Positions 36,463 to 45,092 of a stretch of DNA of 64,000 bases are shown one piece after another (the first letter of the stretch is position 1; each line of letters starts with the position of its first letter). A model generated the notes under the pieces. It saw only the letters and a program-made list of their open reading frames with translations, did no database searches and had not been told where the DNA came from. Position numbers and translations under genes: made by a program. Origin of the DNA: Saccharothrix sp. NRRL B-16348. Its GTDB lineage: Bacteria; Actinomycetota; Actinomycetes; Mycobacteriales; Pseudonocardiaceae. The stretch spans positions 1 through 64,000 of the forward strand of contig NZ_LGED01000229.1 in NCBI RefSeq assembly GCF_001280085.1, given 5' to 3'.

Positions 36463-37029
36463 ATGGCCAAGCAGCAGGTGAAGGACGACAAGGCGGCCAT
36501 GGCCGACATGACCGTGGCCGAGTTGCGCCACAAGGCGTCCGAACTGGGCGTGCACGGTGCTCACGACATGCACAAGGACGATCTCGTGCAGGCCGTCGCG
36601 CGAGCCATGGGCGAGCGGGGCGCGCCGCGCCCGCGTGGTGAGGACGACGCGGGCGGCGGCATCCGCGGCGGCAAGAAGTCGTCCAAGAGCCTCAAGTACG
36701 CCCAGGAGGTCACCTCGACCGAGGACGAGCCCGAACGCGCCGGTCGCAGCCTCGCCACCACCAGCCACGACGTGATCCGGGAGTGGGCCGAGCGGCGCGA
36801 CGCCGCACCGGCCGCCGTCGAGGGCACCGAGCACGGCGACCACCTCGGCGTGCTGCGCTTCGACTTCCCCGGCTACGACAGCGGCGACCGGTTGCGCCAG
36901 GTCACGTGGGACGAGTGGTTCGACACGTTCGACCGGCGCGGGCTGAACTTCATCTACCAGGAGCAGCGCGCCGACGGCTCGCCGAGCAACTTCTTCCGCC
37001 TGGAGAACCCGGACCGCGAAGACGCCTGA
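36463..37029 (+). CDS. Rho_N domain protein of unknown function
   Basis: Cytoplasmic protein of 188 residues. Residues about 12-50 form a Rho termination factor N-terminal (SAP-like) domain (MTVAELRHKASELGV, HKDDLVQAVARAM), a nucleic-acid-binding fold. A charged, flexible linker with KKSSKSLK follows. A conserved C-terminal domain (about 125-188) reads LRFDFPGYDSGDRL, WDEWFDTFD and FIYQEQRADGSPSNF. This pairing occurs in actinobacterial proteins often labelled as branching-enzyme-like, without evidence. The ATG at 36463 follows a strong AAGGAGG site. It is followed by a terminator. Confidence 0.85.
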   Translation: MAKQQVKDDKAAMADMTVAELRHKASELGVHGAHDMHKDDLVQAVARAMGERGAPRPRGEDDAGGGIRGGKKSSKSLKYAQEVTSTEDEPERAGRSLATTSHDVIREWAERRDAAPAAVEGTEHGDHLGVLRFDFPGYDSGDRLRQVTWDEWFDTFDRRGLNFIYQEQRADGSPSNFFRLENPDREDA

Positions 37030-37088
37030 CCGTGCCCGACCACCCAAGAGGCTGACCACCAAGACGCCTGACGGAGCCTGACCGCGAA

Positions 37089-37122
37089 GCCGCCGGCGCC
37101 CCACCACCGGGGCGCCGGCGGC
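37089..37122. terminator. Terminator hairpin after the Rho_N gene
   Basis: A perfect 14-base stem (GCCGCCGGCGCCCC at 37089-37102 with its complement at 37109-37122) and a 6-base loop lies between the convergent Rho_N protein and cation exporter genes. It ends 4 bases before the exporter stop codon. Confidence 0.85.
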
Positions 37123-37126
37123 CGCG

Positions 37127-37801
37127 TCAGCAGCAGTGGTCGCCGCGCCAGGCTTCCCGGCCCTCCTTGACCGCCACGGCGGCGATGACGAGCGCGGCCA
37201 GCGGGTCGGCCCACCACCAGCCGAGGGTGCTGTTGAGGACCAGCCCGACCAGCAGGACGGCGGACAGGTACGTGCACAGCAGCGTCTGCTTGGAGTCGGC
37301 GACGGCGCTGGTCGAGCCGAGTTCGCGGCCCGCCCGGCGTTGCGCGCGCGAGAGGACCGGCATCACCACCAGTGAGACGGCGGCGAGCACGATGCCGACC
37401 GTGGAGTGGTCGGCGGCCTGCGCGCCCAGCAGGGCGCGGACCGACTCGACCGTCACGTAGAGCGCCAACGCGAAGAACGACAGAGCGATCACGCGCAGCG
37501 CGACCCGTTCCCTGGCTTCGTGGTCCTTGGCGGAGAACTGCCAGGCGACGGCGGTCGCGGAGGCGACCTCCACCACCGAGTCCAGGCCGAAGCCGATCAG
37601 CGCGGTGGACGAGGCGATCGTCCCGGCGCTGATCGCGATCACCGCCTCGACCACGTTGTAGGCGATCGTGGCGCCCACGAGCAGGCGGACCCGCCGGGTC
37701 AGGACGCCGCGGCGGTCTGGCGCCAGGACCGGTTTGGCCTCGACGGCGCAGCAGCCGTCCGCGCAGGTGGACGTGGCCGTGGGTGACGTCTCGCCGATCA
37801 T
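37127..37801 (-). CDS. Short cation diffusion facilitator-type metal transporter
   Basis: Integral membrane protein of 224 residues with about six helices and no C-terminal cytoplasmic domain, a short CDF-related form. The N-terminus has a Cys cluster (CADGCC) and the C-terminus ends GDHCC, both likely soft-metal sites. Transport-site candidates are GFGLDSVVE in helix 2 and VADSKQTLLC in helix 5. The ATG overlaps the cmtR stop (ATGA), so it is the second gene of a metal-responsive operon. It probably exports Cd, Pb or Zn; the metal is inferred from the regulator. Confidence 0.87.
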   Translation of the reverse strand: MIGETSPTATSTCADGCCAVEAKPVLAPDRRGVLTRRVRLLVGATIAYNVVEAVIAISAGTIASSTALIGFGLDSVVEVASATAVAWQFSAKDHEARERVALRVIALSFFALALYVTVESVRALLGAQAADHSTVGIVLAAVSLVVMPVLSRAQRRAGRELGSTSAVADSKQTLLCTYLSAVLLVGLVLNSTLGWWWADPLAALVIAAVAVKEGREAWRGDHCC

Positions 37802-38130
37802 CGGGCCACCACCGCGTCGTCCACGCAGTCCTCCGTCGGGTCGACGGCGAGGACCACGTCGAGCAGTTCGCCGATGGCACGGGCCAGGTGCGGGTCGGCG
37901 ATGTCGTAGCGCACCTGGCGGCCCTCGTAGGTGGCCACGACCAGCCCGCAGCCGCGCAGGCAGGACAGGTGGTTGGAGGCGTTGGACCTGGTCAGGCCCA
38001 GTTGCTCGGCCAGTCGCGCCGGGTAGCCGGGACCGTCGAGCAACGCGACGAGGATGCGGCACCGGGTCGGGTCGGCCAGCGCCCGCCCGAGCCGGGCGAG
38101 CGCGGTCTCCCGCGTTTCACAGGTCAGCAC
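37798..38130 (-). CDS. cmtR: CmtR-like ArsR/SmtB metal-sensing repressor
   Basis: Winged-helix repressor of 110 residues, very close to mycobacterial CmtR in what I can recall (MLTCETRETALARLGRALAD, HLSCLRGCGLVVATYEGRQV). The Cd/Pb ligands of CmtR are kept at the same positions: Cys57 and Cys61 in LSCLRGCG, and Cys102 in PTEDCVDD. Metal binding should release DNA and switch on the operon. Here the partner is a CDF exporter, whereas in M. tuberculosis it is a P-type ATPase. The stop overlaps the transporter start (ATGA). Confidence 0.95.
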   Translation of the reverse strand: MLTCETRETALARLGRALADPTRCRILVALLDGPGYPARLAEQLGLTRSNASNHLSCLRGCGLVVATYEGRQVRYDIADPHLARAIGELLDVVLAVDPTEDCVDDAVVAR

Positions 38131-38138
38131 CCGTCGAA

Positions 38139-39005
38139 CTATACAGCCTCCGCTGTACCTTCGGCCACGTGCGCCGAGCCCGTCCGCTGGGCCGGGATGT
38201 CGTCCAGCGGCGCGTGCAGCAACGGGTCCGCCTCGGCCAGCAGCTCCCGCGCGCCGCGCAGCCCGGCCGCGATGCGGTCACGGCGGGCGCGCAGCTCGTC
38301 CACCCGCTGCCGCGCCTCGGTCACGATCCGCCGCGCGTGGTCCTCGGCCGCGCGGACCAGTTGATCCGCCCGCGCCCGGGCGGCGGCCTCCTGCGCGGCC
38401 ATCGCCGCCATCGACTCGGCCCGCCGCGCGCTCATCGCCAGCTCGAAGTCGACCTGGACCTCCTCGCGGATCGCCGCCGCCCGCTCGTCCAGCTCACGCC
38501 GCCGCTGCTCGGCCTCCCGCGCCGTGGCCAGGATCCGGTCACCGGCCTCCCGCATCAGCGTCCGGTGCTCGGCCTCGGCCTTGCGCCGCTGGGCGTCGAG
38601 TTCGGCGACGAGCCGTTCCGACCGCTCGCGCACCCGTGCCGCGGCCCGTTCCGCGGTGGCCCAGTGGTTCTCCGCGACCGCCTGCGCCCGCGCGGTGATC
38701 TCGGCCGCCTCTTCGTGCGCGAGCTCCGCCATCCGCCGCAACCGCGCGGTGAGCGCGTCCGGCTCGATCGGCGTGCGGGAGATCCGGTCGACGTGCTCCC
38801 GCAGCACGCGGATCTCCGCGCGGGCGGTCTCCAGTTGACGGGCGAGGTCGTCGGCCCTGGCCTCGGCCGCGTCGCGGTCGACCGCCAGCACGCGGAGCTC
38901 GGCCTCGACGCCCTCGACGTAGCGCCGCACCTGGCTGCGGTCGTAGCCGCGCCACGCCACGTCGAAGTCCGCCCGCAACGGCACCAGGTCCCCGTCCACC
39001 GCCAT
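38139..39005 (-). CDS. DivIVA-like coiled-coil protein
   Basis: Protein of 288 residues, almost entirely alpha-helical. It begins with a DivIVA/Wag31-type membrane-targeting segment (RGYDRSQVRRYVEGVEAEL, about 18-37). A long coiled coil then runs from about 38 to 265 with continuous Arg/Glu/Ala heptads. DivIVA proteins mark curved membrane and polar growth sites in actinobacteria. This one lacks the usual central gap and is probably a Wag31 or SepIVA-like paralogue rather than the main DivIVA. It lies 8 bases from the 3' side of cmtR's start, so is on the same strand but under its own control. Confidence 0.85.
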   Translation of the reverse strand: MAVDGDLVPLRADFDVAWRGYDRSQVRRYVEGVEAELRVLAVDRDAAEARADDLARQLETARAEIRVLREHVDRISRTPIEPDALTARLRRMAELAHEEAAEITARAQAVAENHWATAERAAARVRERSERLVAELDAQRRKAEAEHRTLMREAGDRILATAREAEQRRRELDERAAAIREEVQVDFELAMSARRAESMAAMAAQEAAARARADQLVRAAEDHARRIVTEARQRVDELRARRDRIAAGLRGARELLAEADPLLHAPLDDIPAQRTGSAHVAEGTAEAV

Positions 39006-39225
39006 CAGCGCAGCACCTCCAGTGATCGATGTCCTGATCGTCGCGCCGGAGGTCGACCGAGCGACACACCTTCCGCCGCAACGCTTTTACCGTACTTCGA
39101 CACCCCACCGCCGGTTCGCGCCGGGCTGCCGCCGAACAGCGCAACCACCACTGCCCCGCACGGCGGCTCCCGTTCCCGATCCGTTGGGCAGAGTGGTCCG
39201 GCATGGTGATGAAGGAGGACCGCGG

Positions 39226-41337
39226 GTGACCGCCGACCTGCCGCCGGACCCGTTCAACGCGGGCGAACCGGCGCTCACCGGCGGCACCACGACGGTGGTC
39301 GAGGGCGGCACGTTCTGCCTGTCGACCGGGACCGGAGACGTCGAGCCCGGCACGCCGCACGGCCTGTTCTTCCGCGACGCGCGCGTGCTGTCGCGGTGGC
39401 AGTTGAGGGTGGACGGTCGGGTGCCGCACTCGTTGGCGGTCTCGCACCCGGAGGCGTTCGCGGCGCGGTTCGTGCTGCGCAGGCCGCCGGCCGCGGGTGT
39501 CGCCGACAGCACGCTGCTGGTGGTGCGGGAACGGCTGGTCGGCGACGGGATGCGGGAGACGATCACGGTCGACAACCTGGGCCGTGAGGCCACCGCCGTG
39601 CGGCTGGAACTGCACGTGGACGCGGACTTCGCCGACCTGTTCGCGGTGAAGGAGGGCCGGGCCGCGCACGGCGGCGCCGACGTCACCGCCGCCGGACCGG
39701 AACTGGTGCTGCGCGACCGCGAGGACGCCTCGCGCGGGGTGTCGTTCACCGCCGGCGCCGATCCCGTCGTGGTGCCGGGCACGCTGAGCTGGCACGTGGT
39801 CGTGCCCGCGGGCGGCCGGTGGTCCACCGAGGTGGTCGTGCGGCCGACCGTCGACGGCCGGCCCGTCCCATCCCTGTTCCACCGCGGCGAGCGGATCGAG
39901 GCCAGCGGCCCGGCGCGCAAGATCCGGGCGTGGCGTGCGGCCAGCACCTCCGTCACCGCGACCGACCCGGTGCTCACGGGAGTGTTGCGCCGCACCGAAA
40001 GCGACCTCGGCGCGCTCCAGATCCACGACCCGGCGCGGGACGGCCGGCCGTTCGTCGCGGCCGGCGCGCCGTGGTTCATGACCCTGTTCGGCCGGGACAG
40101 CCTGCTGACCGCGTGGATGGCGCTGCCGCTGGACGTCGGCCTGGCGCTGGGCACGCTGCAGACGCTGGCCGAGGCGCAGGGCCGGGTGGTCGACCCGCTG
40201 ACCGAGGAGGAACCGGGCCGCGTCCTGCACGAGCTGCGCCGGGGCCCGGACAGCGCGGCGGTGCTGGGCGGCGACCACTACTACGGCACGGCCGACGCCA
40301 CGCCGCTGTTCGTGATGCTGCTGGCCGAGTGCCGGCGGTGGGGCGCGGACCCTGAGGTGGTGCGCTCCCTGCTGCCCGCCGCCGACGCCGCGCTCGCGTG
40401 GGTCGACCACTACGGCGACCGCGACGGCGACGGGTTCGTCGAGTACCGCCGCGCCACCGACCGCGGCCTGGTCAACCAGGGCTGGAAGGACAGCCCCGAC
40501 GGCGTCAACGACGCCTCCGGCGGGCTCGCCGTCGCCCCGGTCGCGTTGTGCGAGGTCCAGGGGTACGTGCACGCGGCGTTGCTGGGCCGGGCGGAGCTGG
40601 CCGAGGGGTTCGGCGACGAGGTGACCGCCGCCCGCCTGCGCCACCGCGCCGACGACCTGCGGCGACGGTTCGCCGAGGCGTTCTGGCTGCCCGACCGGGG
40701 CTGGTACGCCGTGGCGCTCGACGGCCGCAAGCAGCCGGTCGACGCGCTGACCAGCAACATCGCCCACTGCCTGTGGTCCGGCATCGCGACGGACGAGCAC
40801 GCGGCCGCGGTGATCCGACGCCTGGCCGAGCCCGACATGGACACCGGGTACGGCCTGCGCACGCTCGCGTCCTCGATGGGCGCGTACAACCCGATGAGCT
40901 ACCACAACGGGTCGGTGTGGCCGCACGACACGGCCATCGCCGTGGCCGGGCTGCTGCGCTACGCCCACCTGCCCGGCGCGGTCGACCTCGCCCACCGCCT
41001 GGCCGACGGCCTGCTCGACGCCGCCGCCGCGTTCGGCGGCCGCCTCCCCGAGCTGTACTGCGGCTTCTCCCGCGACGACTTCAGCCCACCCGTGCCCTAC
41101 CCGACGTCGTGCTCACCGCAGGCGTGGGCCAGCGCGGCACCGTTGCTGCTGGTCCGCGCGTTCCTCGGGCTGGAACCCGACGTACCCAACCGCACGGTGA
41201 CCACCAAGCCGCAGCTGCCCCCGCGCTGGGGCGAGCTGACCCTGGCAGACCTCAGGCTGGGCGACGTGACCGCGCACATCACCGCGGCCGGCGAGAAGGT
41301 CGTGGTCTCCGGCCTGCCGCCCGACTGGACGACGTGA
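39226..41337 (+). CDS. Glycogen debranching-type amylo-alpha-1,6-glucosidase
   Basis: Enzyme of 703 residues. The N-terminal debranching domain (about 10-215) starts with FCLSTGTGDVEPGTPHGLF and RDARVLSRW. A six-hairpin (alpha/alpha)6 catalytic domain (about 260-640) includes WFMTLFGRDSLLTAW, VNQGWKDSPDG and YNPMSYHNGSVWPHD. This two-domain form matches family members that trim alpha-glucan or sugar-conjugate branches; trehalose or sucrose links are also reported for relatives, so the substrate is open. GTG at 39226 follows a strong AAGGAGG (39212-39218); the open frame continues upstream to 39022 but is not coding-like. It is divergent from the DivIVA-like gene over 220 bases, in which I see no other gene. 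Confidence 0.9.
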   Translation: MTADLPPDPFNAGEPALTGGTTTVVEGGTFCLSTGTGDVEPGTPHGLFFRDARVLSRWQLRVDGRVPHSLAVSHPEAFAARFVLRRPPAAGVADSTLLVVRERLVGDGMRETITVDNLGREATAVRLELHVDADFADLFAVKEGRAAHGGADVTAAGPELVLRDREDASRGVSFTAGADPVVVPGTLSWHVVVPAGGRWSTEVVVRPTVDGRPVPSLFHRGERIEASGPARKIRAWRAASTSVTATDPVLTGVLRRTESDLGALQIHDPARDGRPFVAAGAPWFMTLFGRDSLLTAWMALPLDVGLALGTLQTLAEAQGRVVDPLTEEEPGRVLHELRRGPDSAAVLGGDHYYGTADATPLFVMLLAECRRWGADPEVVRSLLPAADAALAWVDHYGDRDGDGFVEYRRATDRGLVNQGWKDSPDGVNDASGGLAVAPVALCEVQGYVHAALLGRAELAEGFGDEVTAARLRHRADDLRRRFAEAFWLPDRGWYAVALDGRKQPVDALTSNIAHCLWSGIATDEHAAAVIRRLAEPDMDTGYGLRTLASSMGAYNPMSYHNGSVWPHDTAIAVAGLLRYAHLPGAVDLAHRLADGLLDAAAAFGGRLPELYCGFSRDDFSPPVPYPTSCSPQAWASAAPLLLVRAFLGLEPDVPNRTVTTKPQLPPRWGELTLADLRLGDVTAHITAAGEKVVVSGLPPDWTT

Positions 41338-41470
41338 AACCCCGCACCCCGGGTTTGAGTCGCCCGATGGTGTGTGAATCCACTCCCGAACGTCGTACCC
41401 GTCCGTCCGCTGCGAGGCTTGGAGTGCGGCGGACGTCGTCCCGTCCGCGCCGTTGGGGAGGATCACCGTG

Positions 41471-41680
41471 ATGGAAAAGCCGTGGAACGACGTGGCCGAC
41501 CAGCTGCGGACCGTCGAGCCCGATCCCGACGCCGGGATCGTCGACGAGGAGGCCGCCGTCGGCGAGGCGCAACCCGTCCCGGAGCCGCCGCCGGAGGTGC
41601 CCGAGGCCGACCCGGCCGACGTCGCCGACCAGCGCCGCGTCGTGCCGCTGCCCGACGACGAGCCGGAGGACGCCTGGTAG
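41471..41680 (+). CDS. Small acidic protein of unknown function
   Basis: Highly acidic product of 69 residues (Asp/Glu/Pro-rich, with EAAVGEAQPVPEPPPEVPE), no membrane helix or cysteine. ATG at 41471 is preceded by GGGGAGGAT at 41455-41463. It ends 4 bases before the stop of the convergent hydrolase gene. I do not recognise a family; low-complexity acidic proteins of this size are common in actinomycetes. Confidence 0.6.
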   Translation: MEKPWNDVADQLRTVEPDPDAGIVDEEAAVGEAQPVPEPPPEVPEADPADVADQRRVVPLPDDEPEDAW

Positions 41681-41684
41681 CCGT

Positions 41685-42500
41685 TCAGGCGGCCATCCCG
41701 GCGATCGCGTCGATCGCGTCGATCAACCGCGCGCCGTCCAGCAGCACGCGGTCGTTGTGGTCGGCGCCCGCGACCTCGACGGACCGGGCGCGGGCCGCCG
41801 CCGCCACCGCGCGGCTCTGCTCGGGCGGGACGATCGAGTCCGCCGAGCCGTAGACGACGGTGACCGGCGCGTCGACCCGCGCCACGTGCCGCTCGGTCGG
41901 GAACTCGTCCAGCAGCAGCCACCGGACCGGCAGGAACGGGTAGTGCCGCGCGCCGACCGACGCGAGGTCCGTGAACGGCGACCGCAGCACCAACCCGGCG
42001 GGCGGGTGCTCGACCGCGAGTTCCGCGACCACCGCCGATCCCAGGCTCTCGCCGAAGTAGACCAGCCGCTCGGGCGGCACCCCGGCGTCCCGGACCAGGT
42101 AGTCCCGGGCCGCGCGCACGTCCAGCGCCAGCCCGGCCTCCGTCGGGTCGCCGGGGTTGCCGCCGTAACCCCGGTAGTCGACCAGCAGCACCGACAGCCC
42201 CCGCGCGGTCAGCGCCCGGGCCAGCGGCACGCGCAGGTGCCGGTTGCCCGCGTTGCCGGGCGCGACCAGCACCGTCGCCCGCGCCGACTCGACCGGGAAG
42301 TGCCAGGCCGCCAGCCGCAGCCCGTCACCGGTGGTCAGCGTGACGTCCAGGCCGCCGTCCACCACCTCGCCCGCGCTCGGCAACGGCCCGCCGGTCGGCA
42401 GGTAGACGAGCTTGCGCTGGAACGCGAACGCGCCGCCGAACACCACGGCCACGATGATGGCGACCACCGCGACCACCGACAACACCCGCCCGCGCGTCAC
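41685..42500 (-). CDS. Membrane-anchored alpha/beta hydrolase
   Basis: Protein of 271 residues with one N-terminal membrane helix (about 8-28), then an alpha/beta hydrolase domain facing outside or into the membrane surface. The nucleophile is Ser in YFGESLGSAV, the acid is Asp in VYGSADSIVP and the base is His in AGADHNDRV. The oxyanion loop reads VLVAPGNAGNRHL. It resembles ABHD13/BEM46-type serine hydrolases, probably an esterase, thioesterase or peptidase. GTG at 42500 overlaps the lipoprotein stop (GTGA), the third gene of a kinase-lipoprotein-hydrolase operon. Confidence 0.9.
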   Translation of the reverse strand: MTRGRVLSVVAVVAIIVAVVFGGAFAFQRKLVYLPTGGPLPSAGEVVDGGLDVTLTTGDGLRLAAWHFPVESARATVLVAPGNAGNRHLRVPLARALTARGLSVLLVDYRGYGGNPGDPTEAGLALDVRAARDYLVRDAGVPPERLVYFGESLGSAVVAELAVEHPPAGLVLRSPFTDLASVGARHYPFLPVRWLLLDEFPTERHVARVDAPVTVVYGSADSIVPPEQSRAVAAAARARSVEVAGADHNDRVLLDGARLIDAIDAIAGMAA

Positions 42501-42685
42501 CCCGAGGTGGTGGTCGGCGCGGCGGTGGTCGAGGACGAGGTGGTCGGGTCGGGACGCTGCGTGAGCGTCGGCGTCGGCACCGGGTTCGCGGTGGACGTGA
42601 CCAACGGCTGCGGCTCGTCCTGGGTGGTGACACCACACCCGCCGACCAGCGCGGACGTCACCAACAAGATCGTCACCACCTTCAT
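42497..42685 (-). CDS. Small lipoprotein
   Basis: Tiny exported lipoprotein of 62 residues: signal peptide with lipobox LVGGC (Cys17), then a short Thr/Pro/Ser-rich tail (TTSSSTTAAPTTTSG at the end). It is coupled to the histidine kinase by an ATGA overlap and to the hydrolase by GTGA. Its placement suggests an outer-face accessory to the kinase, perhaps a sensory modulator. No family is recognised. Confidence 0.78.
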   Translation of the reverse strand: MKVVTILLVTSALVGGCGVTTQDEPQPLVTSTANPVPTPTLTQRPDPTTSSSTTAAPTTTSG

Positions 42686-44043
42686 CCTCCGGCCTCCGGC
42701 AGCTCCACCACGAACCGGGCTCCGCCGCCCGGTCGATCCTCCACCCGCACGGTGCCGCCGTGCCGCTGCACGTGCTGCGCGACCAGCGCCAACCCGAGGC
42801 CGCTGCCGGTGCCCGCGCCGCGCCGTCCCGCCCGCGCGCCCCGGTCGAAGCGGTCGAAGATGCGGTCGCGCAGCTCGGGCGGCACACCCGGCCCGGCGTC
42901 GTCCACCTCGATCCGCGCCCGGCCGTCGTGCGCGAACACCCCGATCCGCACCACGCCGCCCGCGTGCCGCTCGGCGTTGTCGAGCAGGTTGTCGACGGCC
43001 CGGTCCAGCCGGCGGCGGTCGCCGAGCACCCGCGGCGGCGGCGTGCCGGTGTCCAGCGGGACCGGACCGCCCGGACGCGCCGCGACGACGTTGGCCACCA
43101 ACGACACCAGGTCGATCGTCTCCGACGTCGGGTCCTCGGCCTGCTGGTCGGCCCGGGAGATCTCCAGCAGGTCCACCACCATCCGCGCGAACCGGTCCAC
43201 TTCGGACGTCAGCAGGTCGAGCGCCTTGCCCGCCGTGCCGGGCACCTCCACCCGGCGGCGGCGCAGCACCTCGGCGGCGTTGACCATGGTCGTCAGCGGC
43301 GACCGCAGCTCGTGGCTGACGTCGCCCGCGAACCGCGCGTCCCGCCGCACCCGCTGCTCCAGCGCCTCGGCGGTCGCGTTGAACGTGGCGGCCAGCGAGG
43401 TCAGGTCCGGATCGGTCTGGGTCGGCAACCGGGCGCCCAGGTCACCGCCCGCGATCCGGGAGGCGGCGTTGGTCAGCTCGGTCAACGGCCGCAGCGCCCG
43501 CCTGCTCGCCCACGAGCCGAGCGCCACCCCCAGCAGGCCGCTGACCGCGGTGACCGCCACGAGCAGCGCGCTGAGGAAGCGGAACGTGCGGTCCAACTGC
43601 ACCAGCGGCGCCAACTCGACGTAAGCGCCGTCGGTCGACTCGATGGGCAGCGTCACGGCCAGCACCGGGATGCCGTCCACCAGGATCCGCTGCGCGGCGG
43701 GCGTGCCCGCCCGGCCCAGGTCGACCAGCCTCCGGGGCAGCTCCCGCGCGTCCACCTGCCGCCCGCTGGTCAGCACCTGGCCGTCGTGGAACAGCAGGAC
43801 GGTCGAGTCCGGCCCGGTGGTCAGCCCGGTCAGCAGCCCGGTCAACCCGTCGGAGCCGCTGCTCAACGCCGCGTCGACCAACCGCACGTTGACCTCGGCC
43901 TGCCGCACCGCGCTCTGCTCGCGCTGGCGCAGCATGTAACCGGACGTGAGGTTCCAGATCGCCACCGCCACCGCGCTGGTCAGCAACACCGAACCCAGCC
44001 CCATGACCAACGCGACCCGCCAACGCAACGAGAACCGACGCAT
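42682..44043 (-). CDS. Sensor histidine kinase without a neighbouring response regulator
   Basis: Membrane kinase of 453 residues. Helix 1 is at about 10-32 and helix 2 at about 162-182, with a roughly 130-residue outer sensor between them. A HAMP linker follows (RPLTELTNAASRIAGGDLGARL). HisKA has the phospho-His in GDVSHELRSPL. HATPase shows N box (NLLDNAERHAGG), G1 (DDAGPGVPPE) and G2 (GSGLGLALVAQH). The layout resembles MtrB/BaeS-like kinases. ATG at 44043 is the start of MRRFSLRW, the usual entry. It heads an operon with a small lipoprotein and a hydrolase; no response regulator lies on either side. Confidence 0.94.
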   Translation of the reverse strand: MRRFSLRWRVALVMGLGSVLLTSAVAVAIWNLTSGYMLRQREQSAVRQAEVNVRLVDAALSSGSDGLTGLLTGLTTGPDSTVLLFHDGQVLTSGRQVDARELPRRLVDLGRAGTPAAQRILVDGIPVLAVTLPIESTDGAYVELAPLVQLDRTFRFLSALLVAVTAVSGLLGVALGSWASRRALRPLTELTNAASRIAGGDLGARLPTQTDPDLTSLAATFNATAEALEQRVRRDARFAGDVSHELRSPLTTMVNAAEVLRRRRVEVPGTAGKALDLLTSEVDRFARMVVDLLEISRADQQAEDPTSETIDLVSLVANVVAARPGGPVPLDTGTPPPRVLGDRRRLDRAVDNLLDNAERHAGGVVRIGVFAHDGRARIEVDDAGPGVPPELRDRIFDRFDRGARAGRRGAGTGSGLGLALVAQHVQRHGGTVRVEDRPGGGARFVVELPEAGG

Positions 44044-44215
44044 CAGCACCCCACCCGGATCGCAGACCCCTCCTCGACCGGCGGCACGGAGCAGTCCGCC
44101 GGATGGGCACCACCCTGCCCGACACCGCACCGACCCGCAGGGGATCGCAAGCTGATCGCAAGGTTCGGCGCGGCGTTTTCCGGCCCGGCGCGCCCGTGCC
44201 GGCACGAGAATCCGG

Positions 44216-44485
44216 GTGCACGACCGGGCTCCGGCCGCCGAGGACGCGGCCACCGCCTGTCCCGCACCCGACGAGGAAGTCGATCCCCGCACTGTGACCG
44301 CCATCCCCGGTGACCACGACGTGTCCGCGCTAGTCCTGATCTGCGACCACTGCGGACGTGCGCACAACCGGCCCGATGAGCCCGCCGTGAGATGGCGGGC
44401 GCTGTGGGAGCAGGCCGTGGCCGCGGGCTGGCACGGCCTCGACCGCCCGGTCGGCCCCCACTTCTGCTTCCGCTGCGCCGACTGA
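44216..44485 (+). CDS. Small CxxC zinc-ribbon-like protein
   Basis: Short product (89 residues from GTG 44216, or 63 from GTG 44294). The conserved part has two CxxC pairs, CDHCGRAHN and CFRCAD at the very end, with an intervening helix (VRWRALWEQAVAAGWHG). This pattern suggests a structural zinc site. The N-terminal 26 residues are low-complexity, so the later start may be the true one. It is divergent from the histidine kinase operon and 160 bases before the copper operon promoter. Function unknown. Confidence 0.6.
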   Translation: MHDRAPAAEDAATACPAPDEEVDPRTVTAIPGDHDVSALVLICDHCGRAHNRPDEPAVRWRALWEQAVAAGWHGLDRPVGPHFCFRCAD

Positions 44486-44644
44486 CCCCGGCCGGCGCCG
44501 CGCCCGTGCCCTGAACCCCCCGCGTCGAGTCCGTCCAGGACCGCCTCACGGCACTCCGCGGTCCGGCTGCCGATACAGTACGGGGGTAGGGTGCGGCCGT
44601 GACCCTGTCGTGAGTGACGCCAGTCACCCCGCCTGACGTCCGAG

Positions 44645-44673
44645 TTGACTCGGGTACCCCCTGGGGGTATGAA
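44645..44673 (+). promoter_or_regulatory. csoR promoter with embedded CsoR operator
   Basis: A good vegetative promoter is visible: TTGACT (44645-44650), 17-base spacer, TATGAA (44668-44673). The spacer holds a 15-base palindrome TACCCCCTGGGGGTA (44655-44669), the G/C-rich core expected of CsoR-type operators. Repressor binding would block RNA polymerase, and Cu(I) would relieve it. A further GGGGGTA half-site is at 44582-44588. Confidence 0.88.
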
Positions 44674-44730
44674 TATCCCTGTCGGGATTCGCCGGCGGAA
44701 CACGCGACAGGTCGCCGAAGGGAGTGGGAC

Positions 44731-45012
44731 ATGAGGGGTTACACCTCTGACAAGGACGCCGTCCTCAAGCGCTTGCGCCGGGTCGAGGGGCAGGTCCGCG
44801 GGCTGCAGCGGATGGTCGAGGACGACGAGTACTGCATCGACGTCCTGACCCAGATCGCGGCGGCGACCAAGGCGCTCCAGGCGGTCTCCCTCGGCCTGCT
44901 CGACGAGCACCTGAAGCACTGCGTGGCCGACGCCCTCACCCAGGGTGGCGAAGGCGCCGACGCCAAGGTCCGCGAGGCGAGCGAGGCGATCGCCCGCCTC
45001 GTGCGCTCCTGA
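44731..45012 (+). CDS. csoR: CsoR-family copper-sensing repressor
   Basis: All-helical repressor of 93 residues with the Cu(I) triad of the family: Cys35 in DEYCIDV, His60 in LLDEHL and Cys64 in KHCVADAL. The DNA-contacting region RLRRVEGQVRGLQRMVE is typical. Cu(I) binding lowers DNA affinity. ATG at 44731 follows GGGAGTGGG. A palindrome inside its promoter predicts autoregulation, and the genes downstream (copZ, a secreted protein, copA) are the expected targets. Confidence 0.95.
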   Translation: MRGYTSDKDAVLKRLRRVEGQVRGLQRMVEDDEYCIDVLTQIAAATKALQAVSLGLLDEHLKHCVADALTQGGEGADAKVREASEAIARLVRS

Positions 45013-45092
45013 CCGTCGGCGAACCGCCCGAACCGGACTGCCCGACGCGAACCGAACCACCCACACCGAACCAACGAACCAGGAGCACTCCG

